Under the pieces are notes generated by a model. The model was given only the letters and a program-made list of their open reading frames with translations. It made no database searches and was not told the DNA's origin. From Oscillospiraceae bacterium (GTDB lineage: Bacteria > Bacillota > Clostridia > Oscillospirales > Ruminococcaceae), in assembly GCA_029098085.1 (NCBI GenBank), contig JAQXNQ010000432.1, forward strand, positions 1 to 12,709: a stretch of 12,709 nucleotides of DNA, read 5' to 3'. This document shows, piece by piece, positions 6,562 to 12,707 of this stretch. Each line of letters begins with the position of its first letter. Position 1 is the stretch's first letter. The position numbers were made by a program, and so were the translations under genes.

Positions 6562-6903
6562 ATGCCCGGTAGCAGAAAACTTGGCAGAACCTCTGACCAT
6601 AGAAAAGCAATGCTCAGAGCAATGGTGACCTTCCTGCTGGAAAATGGCAGGATCGAGACCACAGTGACCAGAGCAAAAGAAGTTCGTGCCATGGCTGAGA
6701 AGATGATCACCCTCGGCAAGGACAACACCCTGCACGCCAAGCGTCAGGTTCTGGCTTATGTGACCAAAGAAGATGTGGCGAAGAAGCTGTTCGACGAGAT
6801 CGCGCCCAAGTACGCGGACAAGAACGGCGGCTACACCAAGATCATCAAGATTGGCCCCCGCCGCGGCGACGCCGCTGAGATGGCCATCATCGAGCTGGTC
6901 TGA
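6562..6903 (+). CDS. rplQ: 50S ribosomal protein L17
   Basis: L17 is a large-subunit protein near the peptide exit tunnel. The 113-residue product begins MPGSRKLGRTSDHRKAMLRAM and ends AAEMAIIELV, the standard bacterial ends. The middle includes GRIETTVTRAKEVRAMAEKMI and KIIKIGPRRGD, all family hallmarks. AAGGAG at 6546-6551 precedes the ATG. It is the last gene of the alpha operon and is followed within 14 bases by a long intrinsic terminator. In many Firmicutes the cobalt-type ECF transporter genes, truA, rplM and rpsI follow here. They are absent, so the block ends cleanly at this point. Confidence 0.98.
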   Translation: MPGSRKLGRTSDHRKAMLRAMVTFLLENGRIETTVTRAKEVRAMAEKMITLGKDNTLHAKRQVLAYVTKEDVAKKLFDEIAPKYADKNGGYTKIIKIGPRRGDAAEMAIIELV

Positions 6904-6916
6904 TTCGGCATATAGG

Positions 6917-6955
6917 AAAAGCCCATTCCGGAAACGGGGTGGGCTTTTTGGTTTG
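6917..6955 (+). terminator. Intrinsic terminator of the alpha operon
   Basis: Bases 6917-6930 pair with 6935-6948 over 14 pairs (two of them G-T), closed by a GAAA tetraloop. The stem runs into TTTTTGGTTTG. Since the stem begins with AAAA and ends with TTTT, it is a textbook Rho-independent terminator. It lies 14 bases after the rplQ stop and should end transcription of the whole ribosomal block. Confidence 0.95.
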
Positions 6956-6970
6956 TTCACATTGGGGAAA

Positions 6971-6999
6971 TTGCTTTCCGGCGGAAAAGGGTTTATAAT
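6971..6999 (+). promoter_or_regulatory. Sigma-A-type promoter of the three-gene unit
   Basis: A -35 like TTGCTT (6971-6976) and a perfect -10 TATAAT (6994-6999) are separated by 17 bp. The predicted start site near 7006 is about 30 bases before the ATG of the 128-residue gene. It lies directly after the alpha-operon terminator, so the next genes form an independent unit. Confidence 0.85.
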
Positions 7000-7036
7000 A
7001 AAACATATCGCGTAAACGGAAAGGATTCTGAAAGAT

Positions 7037-7423
7037 ATGAAACAATCAACCCGCAGAACCATGACCCGCGTCATCAGCATCACCATGGCGGTACTGATGG
7101 TGATCGGCATGGCCTGGACCGGCATCTCGGCCCTCTCTACCTCCGGCAGCAGCGCGGAGATCCTTTATCCGCCCCTGCTGCGGTACGAGGACAGCTTTTA
7201 CATGCTGACCTCCGAGCAGACCGAAGCCTCTGACGGCGAGGCACAGGAGCTGCAGGCCCGGGTGATCGGCGACCAGCAGACGCTGCCCACCGAAAACGGC
7301 ACCTGCAATTTTGGCAGCGGCACCATGGTGTTCCGTCTGGAAGAGGACGGACAGATGCTCTGTCAGGATAACGACGGAAACTGGCTGATCTGTGAGAAGC
7401 TGGTCAGCGACGGGGAGGAGTAA
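7037..7423 (+). CDS. Unknown membrane-anchored or secreted small protein
   Basis: I do not recognise this 128-residue protein. The N-terminus is a basic stretch (MKQSTRRTMTR) followed by a hydrophobic segment at about residues 12-33. This is either a signal peptide, perhaps cut near the SALSTSGSSA region, or a single membrane anchor. The rest would be outside the cell: acidic (ends SDGEE), with two cysteines (in GTCNFG and QMLCQD) plus one more near the end (LICEK). The pattern GTMVFRLEEDGQMLCQDNDGNWLICE suggests a small beta-rich domain. A weak AAAGGA (7019-7024) precedes the ATG. Its stop is two bases before the HAD gene, so they are co-transcribed and likely coupled. Confidence 0.75.
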   Translation: MKQSTRRTMTRVISITMAVLMVIGMAWTGISALSTSGSSAEILYPPLLRYEDSFYMLTSEQTEASDGEAQELQARVIGDQQTLPTENGTCNFGSGTMVFRLEEDGQMLCQDNDGNWLICEKLVSDGEE

Positions 7424-7425
7424 CC

Positions 7426-8136
7426 ATGCGCCGGTATGACGCGCTGCTCATGGACGCGGACGAGACGCTGTTCGACTTTCACCGCTCCGAGGCGGAGGCC
7501 CTGCGGCTGACGCTGGAGGAGTGCGGCGTTCCCTGCAGCCCGGAGGTGGAGCGGCTTTATTCCCGCATCAACGACGGCCTCTGGAAGGAATTTGAGCAGG
7601 GGAAGGTGACCAAGCCCTTTCTGCAGAAGGCCCGCTTTGTACGGCTGTTTGAACAGCTGGGCGCGGCGGCGGACGGTGGGCTGGCCAGTGAGCGGTATCC
7701 GATGTATCTGGCCGAGGCGTCCTATCTGCTGCCCCATGCGGAGCAGCTCTGCGCCGCGCTGGTTCGGATGGGCTGCACCCTGTACCTGACCACCAACGGC
7801 ATTTCCTTTGTGCAGCACCGCCGTCTGGCCAAATCTCCGATCCGGCCGTACTTCGCCGACGTCTTTGTTTCGGAGGATGTGGGAGCGCCCAAGCCACAGA
7901 TTGAATACTATCAGTATATCATGACGCATATTCAACCCTGTGACGGCTCCCGCATCCTGGCGGTGGGGGATTCCCTGACCTCGGACATCCGGGGCGGCGT
8001 GAATGCAGGGCTGGACACCTGCTGGTACAATCCCGACGGACAGGACGCCGGAGAGCTGCGGCCAACCTATGAGATCCGCAGGTTGGAGAAACTGCTGCAG
8101 GTTATTGATCCGGACTGCCGGGAGGTGCTTCTGTGA
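7426..8136 (+). CDS. yjjG: YjjG-family HAD nucleotidase
   Basis: This is a cytoplasmic HAD-superfamily phosphatase of the YjjG type. These enzymes dephosphorylate pyrimidine nucleotides, including non-canonical ones, and can help clean the nucleotide pool. The 236-residue product has motif I DADETLFDF with Asp10 (nucleophile) and Asp12. A helical cap lies at about 20-95. Motif II is LTTNG (121-125), motif III is Lys156 in GAPKPQIEYY, and motif IV is GDSLTSDIRGG with Asp182 and Asp187. The DADETLFDF and GDSLTSDI patterns are those of YjjG (YfnB in Bacillus). Family membership is clear but the exact substrate is not. GGGGAGGAG lies just before the start, two bases after the upstream stop. The end overlaps the PAP2 gene by four bases. 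Confidence 0.88.
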   Translation: MRRYDALLMDADETLFDFHRSEAEALRLTLEECGVPCSPEVERLYSRINDGLWKEFEQGKVTKPFLQKARFVRLFEQLGAAADGGLASERYPMYLAEASYLLPHAEQLCAALVRMGCTLYLTTNGISFVQHRRLAKSPIRPYFADVFVSEDVGAPKPQIEYYQYIMTHIQPCDGSRILAVGDSLTSDIRGGVNAGLDTCWYNPDGQDAGELRPTYEIRRLEKLLQVIDPDCREVLL

Positions 8137-8672
8137 CAGCGGCTCGGTATGAGAAGCTGCTTTGCTGGCTGCGGGCCAATCCGGTTCGCTGCAGATGCGC
8201 CCGGCTGCTGACCAAGGGCCTGCCGGTGCTGTTCATGGTGGTTTATGCCGGCGGAGGAGCTTGGCTGCTTCTGAGGCGGGACGAACGGCTCTGGCGGTTT
8301 CTGCTGGTGCCGGCGGCGGCTCTGGGATGCTGCATGCTGCTGCGCCGCTTGATCGATCGTCCCCGGCCCTATGAGGTATACGGCTTTCAGCCGCTCATTT
8401 CCCGGGACAAGAAAGGCCGTTCCTGTCCCAGCAACCACACGGTCAGCGCCTTTGTCATCGCCCTGGCTTTTCTTCATATTTCCACGGCGGCGGGAGCCGT
8501 GCTGCTGGTGCTGGCGGCAATGGTGGGGGCGAGCCGGATTCTGTCCGGCGTGCACTGGCCGGGCGATGTGGGAGCCGGTTTGCTGCTGGCGATAGCGGTG
8601 GATGCGCTGGGCGCATGTTTTTTCAGCTTTTTTGAAAAAAGGGGTTGCATTTTGGAAGAGGTTGTGGTATAA
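8133..8672 (+). CDS. PAP2-family membrane phosphatase
   Basis: The 179-residue product has about four hydrophobic segments and the three PAP2 (type 2 phosphatidic acid phosphatase) motifs: RRLIDRPRP at 71-79, PSNHT at 99-103 with catalytic His102, and SRILSGVHWPGD at 134-145 with the nucleophile His141 and Asp145. The first motif has Arg where the consensus has Lys, and the second has Asn for Gly; PSNHT occurs in a known subgroup. Likely substrates are undecaprenyl pyrophosphate or another lipid phosphate at the outer face of the membrane, but this cannot be decided. The start is GTG at 8133, overlapping the HAD stop (GTGA), with GGAGGTG at 8121-8127. The stop codon lies inside the -10 box of the tRNA promoter. 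Confidence 0.9.
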   Translation: MTAARYEKLLCWLRANPVRCRCARLLTKGLPVLFMVVYAGGGAWLLLRRDERLWRFLLVPAAALGCCMLLRRLIDRPRPYEVYGFQPLISRDKKGRSCPSNHTVSAFVIALAFLHISTAAGAVLLVLAAMVGASRILSGVHWPGDVGAGLLLAIAVDALGACFFSFFEKRGCILEEVVV

Positions 8673-8673
8673 T
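8645..8673 (+). promoter_or_regulatory. Promoter of tRNA-Ala
   Basis: TTGCAT (8645-8650) and a perfect TATAAT (8668-8673) are separated by 17 bp. The expected start is at about 8680, only about five bases before the tRNA. The -35 box and spacer are inside the PAP2 coding region, and the PAP2 stop TAA (8670-8672) is part of the -10 box. Confidence 0.88.
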
Positions 8674-8684
8674 AAATACTCGTC

Positions 8685-8760
<76 letters not shown>

Positions 8761-8796
8761 AAGGACTTCGGTAGAAACCGGAGTCCTTTTCCTTTT
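8761..8796 (+). terminator. Terminator directly after tRNA-Ala
   Basis: AAGGACTTCGGT (8761-8772) pairs with ACCGGAGTCCTT (8777-8788), 12 pairs with one G-T, around an AGAA loop, followed by TTCCTTTT. The stem starts at the base after the encoded CCA, so the primary transcript has almost no 3' trailer other than the terminator itself. Confidence 0.92.
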
Positions 8797-8875
8797 GGTA
8801 TAGCCCGACACTCTTGGAAAAATGCTTGCAATGGCATACAAGAGACAGTTGGTTCGATCTCGATCATCTCCACCA
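8797..8875 (+). pseudogene. Decayed second copy of tRNA-Ala(GGC)
   Basis: The 3' two thirds closely follow the intact tRNA: CTTGCAATGGCATACAAG against CTTGAATGGCATTCAAG, then a T arm GTTGG TTCGATC TCGAT, and the same ATCTCCACCA end (8866-8875). The 5' part has lost the acceptor strand, and the D arm is replaced by TAGCCCGACACTCTTGG. One extra base disturbs the anticodon stem-loop. No cloverleaf can form, since nothing upstream pairs with the acceptor strand CATCTCC. It carries its own copy of the downstream terminator, so a whole tRNA-plus-terminator unit was duplicated and then decayed. Confidence 0.85.
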
Positions 8876-8910
8876 AAGGACTTCGGTAAAAACCGGAGTT
8901 CTTTTTCTTT
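8876..8910 (+). terminator. Second copy of the tRNA terminator
   Basis: AAGGACTTCGGT (8876-8887) pairs with ACCGGAGTTCTT (8892-8903) around an AAAA loop, followed by TTTCTTT. It is a near copy of the terminator at 8761-8796, with one further G-T pair in the stem. It remains able to work even though the tRNA copy before it is dead. Confidence 0.85.
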
Positions 8911-8916
8911 GGCATA

Positions 8917-8964
8917 GGTATAGCCCGACGTTCTTGGAAAAATACTTGCAATGGCGTTCAGAAG
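8917..8964 (+). pseudogene. Third, truncated tRNA-Ala remnant
   Basis: GGTATAGCCCGAC is identical to the start of the second copy, and ATACTTGCAATGGCGTTCAGAAG follows its anticodon arm. The match stops near 8964, before the T arm and terminator. The offset from copy two is 120 bp. It shares copy two's altered 5' part and extra anticodon-arm base, so it derives from the decayed form rather than from the intact tRNA. Confidence 0.75.
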
Positions 8965-8971
8965 ATTCTTC

Positions 8972-8998
8972 TTTTCCGCCAAACGTGCCAGCGGAAAA
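8972..8998. other. Isolated 8-bp hairpin
   Basis: TTTTCCGC (8972-8979) pairs perfectly with GCGGAAAA (8991-8998) around an 11-base loop. It lies right after the third tRNA remnant. No T tract follows on the + strand beyond TT, so I do not call it a terminator. The rest of 8999-9057 shows nothing I can name. Confidence 0.35.
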
Positions 8999-9057
8999 TT
9001 CCCCGGGCAATTGGAGACGGGGCAGAAGAAAATCCGCAGCTTTATGCAGACGGCTTA

Positions 9058-9086
9058 TTGATTTCCATAATGGAAGATGTTATAAT
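9058..9086 (+). promoter_or_regulatory. Promoter of the lipoprotein gene
   Basis: TTGATT (9058-9063) and a perfect TATAAT (9081-9086) are separated by 17 bp. The predicted start near 9093 gives a leader of about 43 bases before the ATG at 9136. Confidence 0.85.
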
Positions 9087-9135
9087 AAACAATCAGGCAG
9101 ATGGCCTGTAAGAATTTTGGCGGAGGTAAAAGCGG

Positions 9136-9687
9136 ATGAAAAGAGTTTTATGCTTGTTTCTGGCTGTTATGATGATGTTTTCTCTTTGCGCCTGCGGCGG
9201 GAAGAGCGGTGTGACGCCGGAGCAGATGATTGCGGACGCGGTGCGCACGCAGGTGGAATCGGAGACCTTTGCAGAGCGGCAGGAGCTGGCTGAAAGCTTC
9301 ATGGGAAGCGCTCCCAAAGCGCCCGAGGTAACCTCTGTGATCCACTATGAAATCGGGGATTTTGAAGGTGAAAAGATGGACTGCTATCTCGTCAACATTT
9401 CTGCTGACGTTGCGTGGTGGTACAATGAGGAAGCGCAGCAGGGCTCGCTGGCGGAGCGGTATCAGCTTTATGTCAGCAGCGACGGAAAAACGGTCATGGA
9501 TTCCATTTCCGTGGATGCGATGGACTTCAACGGTGATGTTTCCACGCCCGAAGGCAGAGCAACCTATCTTTTGTGGCTCTATGGCAGCATGATGGACGGT
9601 AACTACGATGGGGCTTTCTTAAACGACAGTGAAACCGTCACCGAATGGCCCGCGGACAAGCTGGCGGCCATCAACGAAAATCTGTAA
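9136..9687 (+). CDS. Unknown secreted lipoprotein
   Basis: The 183-residue product begins with a lipoprotein signal peptide, MKRVLCLFLAVMMMFSLCACGG. The lipobox LCAC puts the lipidated cysteine at residue 20, and the mature protein would be tethered to the outer face of the cell membrane. The mature part is acidic, with no domain I recognise. The stretch EVTSVIHYEIGDFEGEKMDCYLVNISADVAWWYNEE suggests a small alpha/beta domain of the kind found in many Clostridial lipoproteins of unknown function. GGAGGT at 9122-9127 is eight bases before the ATG, which confirms the start. It is a single-gene unit with its own promoter and terminators. The convergent neighbour is the URO-D-like gene. Confidence 0.85.
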   Translation: MKRVLCLFLAVMMMFSLCACGGKSGVTPEQMIADAVRTQVESETFAERQELAESFMGSAPKAPEVTSVIHYEIGDFEGEKMDCYLVNISADVAWWYNEEAQQGSLAERYQLYVSSDGKTVMDSISVDAMDFNGDVSTPEGRATYLLWLYGSMMDGNYDGAFLNDSETVTEWPADKLAAINENL

Positions 9688-9696
9688 CATAGCAGA

Positions 9697-9726
9697 AAAG
9701 GAGCGGAACCCGTGTCCCGCTCCTTT
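9697..9726. terminator. Hairpin between convergent genes
   Basis: AAAGGAGCGG (9697-9706) pairs perfectly with CCGCTCCTTT (9717-9726) around a ten-base loop. On the + strand it follows the lipoprotein stop by nine bases. On the - strand it is read as a stem ending CTCCTTTTCT, so it can also serve the URO-D-like gene. The T tracts on both sides are short, so strength is uncertain. Confidence 0.65.
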
Positions 9727-9738
9727 CAGATGAATCCG

Positions 9739-9772
9739 GCCCTGCGGCGCGTAAAGCTGCAGGGCTTTTGTT
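9739..9772 (+). terminator. Second, + strand terminator after the lipoprotein gene
   Basis: GCCCTGCGGC (9739-9748) pairs with GCTGCAGGGC (9756-9765), ten pairs with one G-T, around GCGTAAA, followed by TTTTGTTGT. On the - strand no T tract follows. This is the stronger of the two stops for the + strand. Confidence 0.85.
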
Positions 9773-9794
9773 GTGCAGAAGCAATGCCAGGCGT

Positions 9795-10820
9795 TTATTT
9801 CAGCGCCGCACGCTCCAGCAGCACGTTCCGCGCCCAGTCGGCCCACTCCTCCTGCACATCAATATCGTGCCAGGTGGGGTAGTCCTTGGCGATCAGGCCG
9901 CCGCCAAGGCTCCGGAAGGCCTCGACCATATGAGCAGCGCCCTGCTCGATTTTCTTCCGGTCACCGGTGGCCATGATCTTCTGAATGTCCACCGGACAGT
10001 GGAAAGCGATCCGTCCGCCGAAATCCCCGGCCAGCACCTCGCTGCCGGACAGCTCCGGCTGGTCAAACTGCATCACATCCGCGCCGGCGTCGATGAAGTC
10101 CTCCATGAAGGGGTAGACCAGGCCGCAGGAGTGGACAAAGAGCTTCATGTCATGAGCGTGGAGCGTCTCTGCCATTTTTTGATAGACCGGCTTGAACAGC
10201 TTACGGAAGGAGGCGGGACTGATGAAGGTGGAGTGCTGCATGCCCCAGTCGTCATAGACGATGATGCCGTCCAGGCCCAGCGGAGCGCACCGGTCGATGA
10301 TCTCCAGAATTCTTTCGGCGACCAGCTGCAGGAAGCGGCGGACATTGTCCTCCTCCAGCAGGGTGTCGGCCAGGGCGTTGTCCATGAGCCGGGCGTCCCG
10401 CAGGGTGGAAAAGACCGAAAGTGGCAGGGAGCCCAGCACGAATTTGTCGCTGTGGATCAGATCCCGGGTCTTCAGCTCATCGTACCAGGAAAGATCCAGC
10501 TCGGGCAGCTGATAGTCGTCCAGCAGCGCCCAGTCTTCCTCCAGGGCGCCCTTGACGCACTCACCCTTGGTGATGCCGTTGAGCCGGCCGCAGATGTTGC
10601 CGAACAGGTCATAGCGCACCTGCCCGTGAAAGCCCGGCACCTGCGCCAGCAGCTCGGGGTACCCACCCCACTCCAGATAGGGCTGAAGGGCGGGACGAAC
10701 CGCCAGCCTTGCGGCGCTCACCCAGAGAATGTCCTTTTCATGGGGCGGATTGAAGTCGAAGCCGATGCGGGGCGGGTCGCGGTATTCGATCACGCGGCGG
10801 ATGATTTCTTTGCTTGTCAT
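9795..10820 (-). CDS. Uroporphyrinogen decarboxylase-fold protein, probably methyltransferase-like
   Basis: The 341-residue product belongs to the URO-D fold family, which includes haem-pathway decarboxylases and the corrinoid or coenzyme M methyltransferases (MtaA, MtbA, CmuA). Family-like features are GLDGIIVYDDWGMQ (about 182-195), KLFVHSCGLVYPFMEDFIDAGADVMQFDQPE (about 226-256) and GGRIAFHCPVD. The N-terminal arginine-rich signature of true decarboxylases (PVWLMRQAGRY type) is absent; here the start reads MTSKEIIRRVIEYRDPPRIGFDFNPP. His230 and Cys232 form a His-x-Cys like the zinc site of the methyltransferases, and Cys275 could be a third ligand. A haem role is therefore unlikely and methyl transfer is inferred; no corrinoid protein gene is nearby. 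AGGAGGT precedes the start. It follows the MATE gene by 33 bases, in one operon. Confidence 0.85.
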   Translation of the reverse strand: MTSKEIIRRVIEYRDPPRIGFDFNPPHEKDILWVSAARLAVRPALQPYLEWGGYPELLAQVPGFHGQVRYDLFGNICGRLNGITKGECVKGALEEDWALLDDYQLPELDLSWYDELKTRDLIHSDKFVLGSLPLSVFSTLRDARLMDNALADTLLEEDNVRRFLQLVAERILEIIDRCAPLGLDGIIVYDDWGMQHSTFISPASFRKLFKPVYQKMAETLHAHDMKLFVHSCGLVYPFMEDFIDAGADVMQFDQPELSGSEVLAGDFGGRIAFHCPVDIQKIMATGDRKKIEQGAAHMVEAFRSLGGGLIAKDYPTWHDIDVQEEWADWARNVLLERAALK

Positions 10821-10853
10821 GGGAAGACCTCCTGAGGATATATACGCGGGCGC

Positions 10854-12233
10854 TCAGACCTTTTGCCCGGCATCCAGACGGTCAAAGGTATGGATCCAGT
10901 CTGCTTTGAAATAGTAGATGAGGAAGATGATGGAGCTGAGACTCCAGGTCAGGGGATAGGCGGAGAAAACCACCAGAATGTTGGGGATCAGCTGCACGGT
11001 CAGGGTAATGTAGGTGACCCGGATCACGCACCAGCAGGCCAGCATGACCAGCATGGGCACCGAGGCCTTTCCGGCGCCCCGGAAGATGCCCGCCATGCAG
11101 TGGGAAAGAGCCAGCAGACAGTAAAACAGGGCCTCGGTCCGGGCCTGCTGCACGCCGAAGGCCACCACCTCCGGGTCGCTGTTGAACAGGGCGATCAGCA
11201 CCGGCGACAGGGTGAAGATCAGCACACCGATGATCTCGGCCAGAATGGTGGAGCAAAGGATGCCGAACCGGGCGCCTTTCCGAACCCGGTCGTGCTTTTT
11301 GGCCCCCAGATTCTGGCTGACATAGGTGGCAAGGCCCATGGAAAAGCAGGTCACCGGCAGGAAGGCGAAGCCCTCAATCTTGCTGTAGGAGCCGCAGCCC
11401 GCCATGGCGTTGGCGCCGAAAGCGTTGATATTGGACTGGACGATGACATTGGCAAAGCCGATGATGGAGTTCTGCAGGCCGGAGGGCAGGCCGAAGCGGA
11501 TGATTTGCCCGAGCATTCCCGGATGCAGGGTCAGGCTGCGCAGATTCACCCGGTAAACCGTGTCCGACCGGATCAGACGGATCAGGCAGAGGGCCGCCGA
11601 CAGCCCCTGAGAAATGACTGTTGCCGCTGCAGCGGAGGCGACGCCCCAGCGGAAGACGCCCACAAACAGCAGATCCAGCGCCACATTGACCGCCGAGGAA
11701 ATGATCAGATAGTACAGCGGGTGACGGCTGTCTCCCACGGCCTGCAGAATGCCGGTGGCCACGTTGTACATGCAGACGGCCAGCGCGCCGGTGAAATAGG
11801 TGCGGAAATAGGCCACCGAACTGGGCAGCACATCTTCCGGCGTGCCCATCCACCGCAGAATCATCGGGGACAGGATGACACCCACGACCGTCAAAAACAG
11901 TCCGGCGATCAACCCGGCGGCCAGATCGGTGTGGATGGCCAGTCGCAGATTCTTTTCGTCTCCGGCTCCGTAGAACTTGGCGATGACCACGCCGGCGCCC
12001 ATGGCGATGCCGTTGAGCAGACCCACCAGCATGAAGATCAGGTTGTTGGAGGAGCTGACGGCGGCCAGCGCCTCCTTACCGATGAAGTTGCCGACAATCA
12101 GGGTGTCGACGGTGTTGTACAGCTGTTGAAAAAGATTCCCGAGGAAAATGGGAATGGCGAAGGCGGTGAGGCCCTTCCAGATGGAGCCCTCGGTCATGGA
12201 GGGCTGGGGACGGCGGGCGGCAGAATGCGACAT
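10854..12233 (-). CDS. MATE-family efflux transporter
   Basis: The 459-residue product has the length and about twelve membrane helices of multidrug and toxin extrusion transporters, which use Na+ or H+ gradients to export drugs or metabolites. The first helix contains AIPIFLGNLFQQLYNTVDTLIVGNFIG, the usual MATE signature of the Clostridial DinF/MepA-like branch. Further marks are AISP-like pseudo-repeats, QAVGDSRHPLYYLIISSAVNVALDLLF, and in the second half RFGLPSGLQNSIIGFANVIVQSNINAFG and GIFRGAGKASVPMLVML. The ATG at 12233 has AGGAG at 12240-12244, six bases away, and a good promoter at 12290-12318. The substrate cannot be read from the sequence. Pairing with the URO-D-like gene suggests a shared role, which is not shown. 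Confidence 0.95.
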   Translation of the reverse strand: MSHSAARRPQPSMTEGSIWKGLTAFAIPIFLGNLFQQLYNTVDTLIVGNFIGKEALAAVSSSNNLIFMLVGLLNGIAMGAGVVIAKFYGAGDEKNLRLAIHTDLAAGLIAGLFLTVVGVILSPMILRWMGTPEDVLPSSVAYFRTYFTGALAVCMYNVATGILQAVGDSRHPLYYLIISSAVNVALDLLFVGVFRWGVASAAAATVISQGLSAALCLIRLIRSDTVYRVNLRSLTLHPGMLGQIIRFGLPSGLQNSIIGFANVIVQSNINAFGANAMAGCGSYSKIEGFAFLPVTCFSMGLATYVSQNLGAKKHDRVRKGARFGILCSTILAEIIGVLIFTLSPVLIALFNSDPEVVAFGVQQARTEALFYCLLALSHCMAGIFRGAGKASVPMLVMLACWCVIRVTYITLTVQLIPNILVVFSAYPLTWSLSSIIFLIYYFKADWIHTFDRLDAGQKV

Positions 12234-12289
12234 AGGCTGCTCCTGTATGGAAAAAAGTGTGTTTGTGAAGAAAAAGCTTTGCTTTCTTC

Positions 12290-12318
12290 ATCATACCACA
12301 AGGAGCGGATTCAATCAA
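12290..12318 (-). promoter_or_regulatory. Promoter of the MATE/URO-D unit
   Basis: On the - strand TTGATT (12313-12318) and TATGAT (12290-12295) are separated by 17 bp. The expected start near 12283 leaves a leader of about 50 bases. Just inside the leader, 12267-12289 can form an imperfect AT-rich hairpin. A minus-strand terminator lies 25 bases upstream, so this unit is isolated from transcription coming from the right. Confidence 0.82.
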
Positions 12319-12342
12319 GTGCGGGAGAAAGAGGCTTTGAGA

Positions 12343-12375
12343 TAAAAAACGCCGCCGCTTTCGGGAAGCGGCGGC
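12343..12375 (-). terminator. Strong minus-strand terminator
   Basis: GCCGCCGCTT (12351-12360) pairs perfectly with AAGCGGCGGC (12366-12375) around a five-base loop. On the - strand the stem is followed by GTTTTTTATC, six T in a row. On the + strand no T tract follows. It must end a minus-strand transcript that comes from the right. No gene for it is seen within the window. Confidence 0.9.
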
Positions 12376-12484
12376 TCAGGCTGTCGAAAAAGTATTTTGC
12401 AAGAAAAAGTTGCACAAAGAAGGCAAAACATATGCCCGCTGGAAGCGGGCATGGGGTCTCTGAGGGGAATCTTGCGGCTCTACA

Positions 12485-12506
12485 TCGCTTTCCGCAAGCG
12501 GAAAGC
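12485..12506 (+). repeat. 22-bp palindromic repeat, left copy
   Basis: TC followed by GCTTTCCG-CAAG-CGGAAAGC (12487-12506), an eight-pair hairpin with a CAAG loop. The same 22 bases occur in reverse orientation at 12686-12707. One base after it, a second hairpin with the same CGCAAGCG centre begins (GCAAGAACG/CGTTCTTGC, 12508-12529). Confidence 0.85.
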
Positions 12507-12587
12507 TGCAAGAACGCAAGCGTTCTTGCGCGTGAGTGCTCCCTTTTAACGTTGTTGGTATACGATGTGGCGCGGAGGAGCAGGATT

Positions 12588-12684
12588 TCGCGCTCTGCGG
12601 AAGGTTTGACCGAAGGTCATACCGAGGCGACACGGGCTCTGCCAGACTAAGGCCGAAGGCCGTGTCGAGGACTCGCGATTTTTT
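12588..12684 (+). ncRNA. Possible three-helix structured RNA ending in six T
   Basis: TCGCG (12588-12592) can pair with CGCGA (12674-12678), closing a junction. Inside are hairpin A (GGT-T-TGACC with GGTCA-T-ACC, 12603-12623, loop GAA) and hairpin B (CGACACGG with CCGTGTCG, 12628-12667). Six T follow the closing helix (12679-12684), as at the end of a terminated transcript. GGCC-GAA-GGCC (12651-12661) competes with hairpin B. No clear + strand promoter is visible. This is a fold seen by eye, not a recognised family. Confidence 0.25.
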
Positions 12685-12685
12685 G

Positions 12686-12707
12686 GCTTTCCGCTTGCGG
12701 AAAGCGA
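12686..12707 (-). repeat. 22-bp palindromic repeat, right copy (inverted)
   Basis: This is an exact reverse complement of 12485-12506 across 22 bases, two of which extend beyond the self-complementary part. The pair encloses about 180 bp, so they may be terminal inverted repeats of a small element or members of a palindrome family. Confidence 0.8.

Noticed and set aside
8797..8964. CRISPR-like or simple direct-repeat array
   Set aside because: Only two to three unequal units are present, and they are explained as tRNA-derived copies. There are no short regular repeats with unique spacers and no cas genes.
9768..10835. Open frame of 355 codons on the + strand opposite the URO-D-like gene
   Set aside because: It is a shadow of the minus-strand gene. 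It starts inside the terminator region and has no recognisable motif.
12267..12289. Hairpin in the MATE leader as an attenuator
   Set aside because: The stem is AT-rich, has two unpaired T, and the T tract comes about ten bases later, so termination is unlikely.
12376..12633. Minus-strand frames of 66 and 85 codons in the right-end segment
   Set aside because: They run through hairpins, and one runs through the terminator. They lack good ribosome binding sites and have no recognisable product.
10863..12650. Open frame of 595 codons on the + strand opposite the MATE gene
   Set aside because: It is antisense to a clear MATE transporter. The product is low-complexity, rich in Gly, Gln, His and Asp, as expected for the shadow of a GC-rich membrane protein gene.
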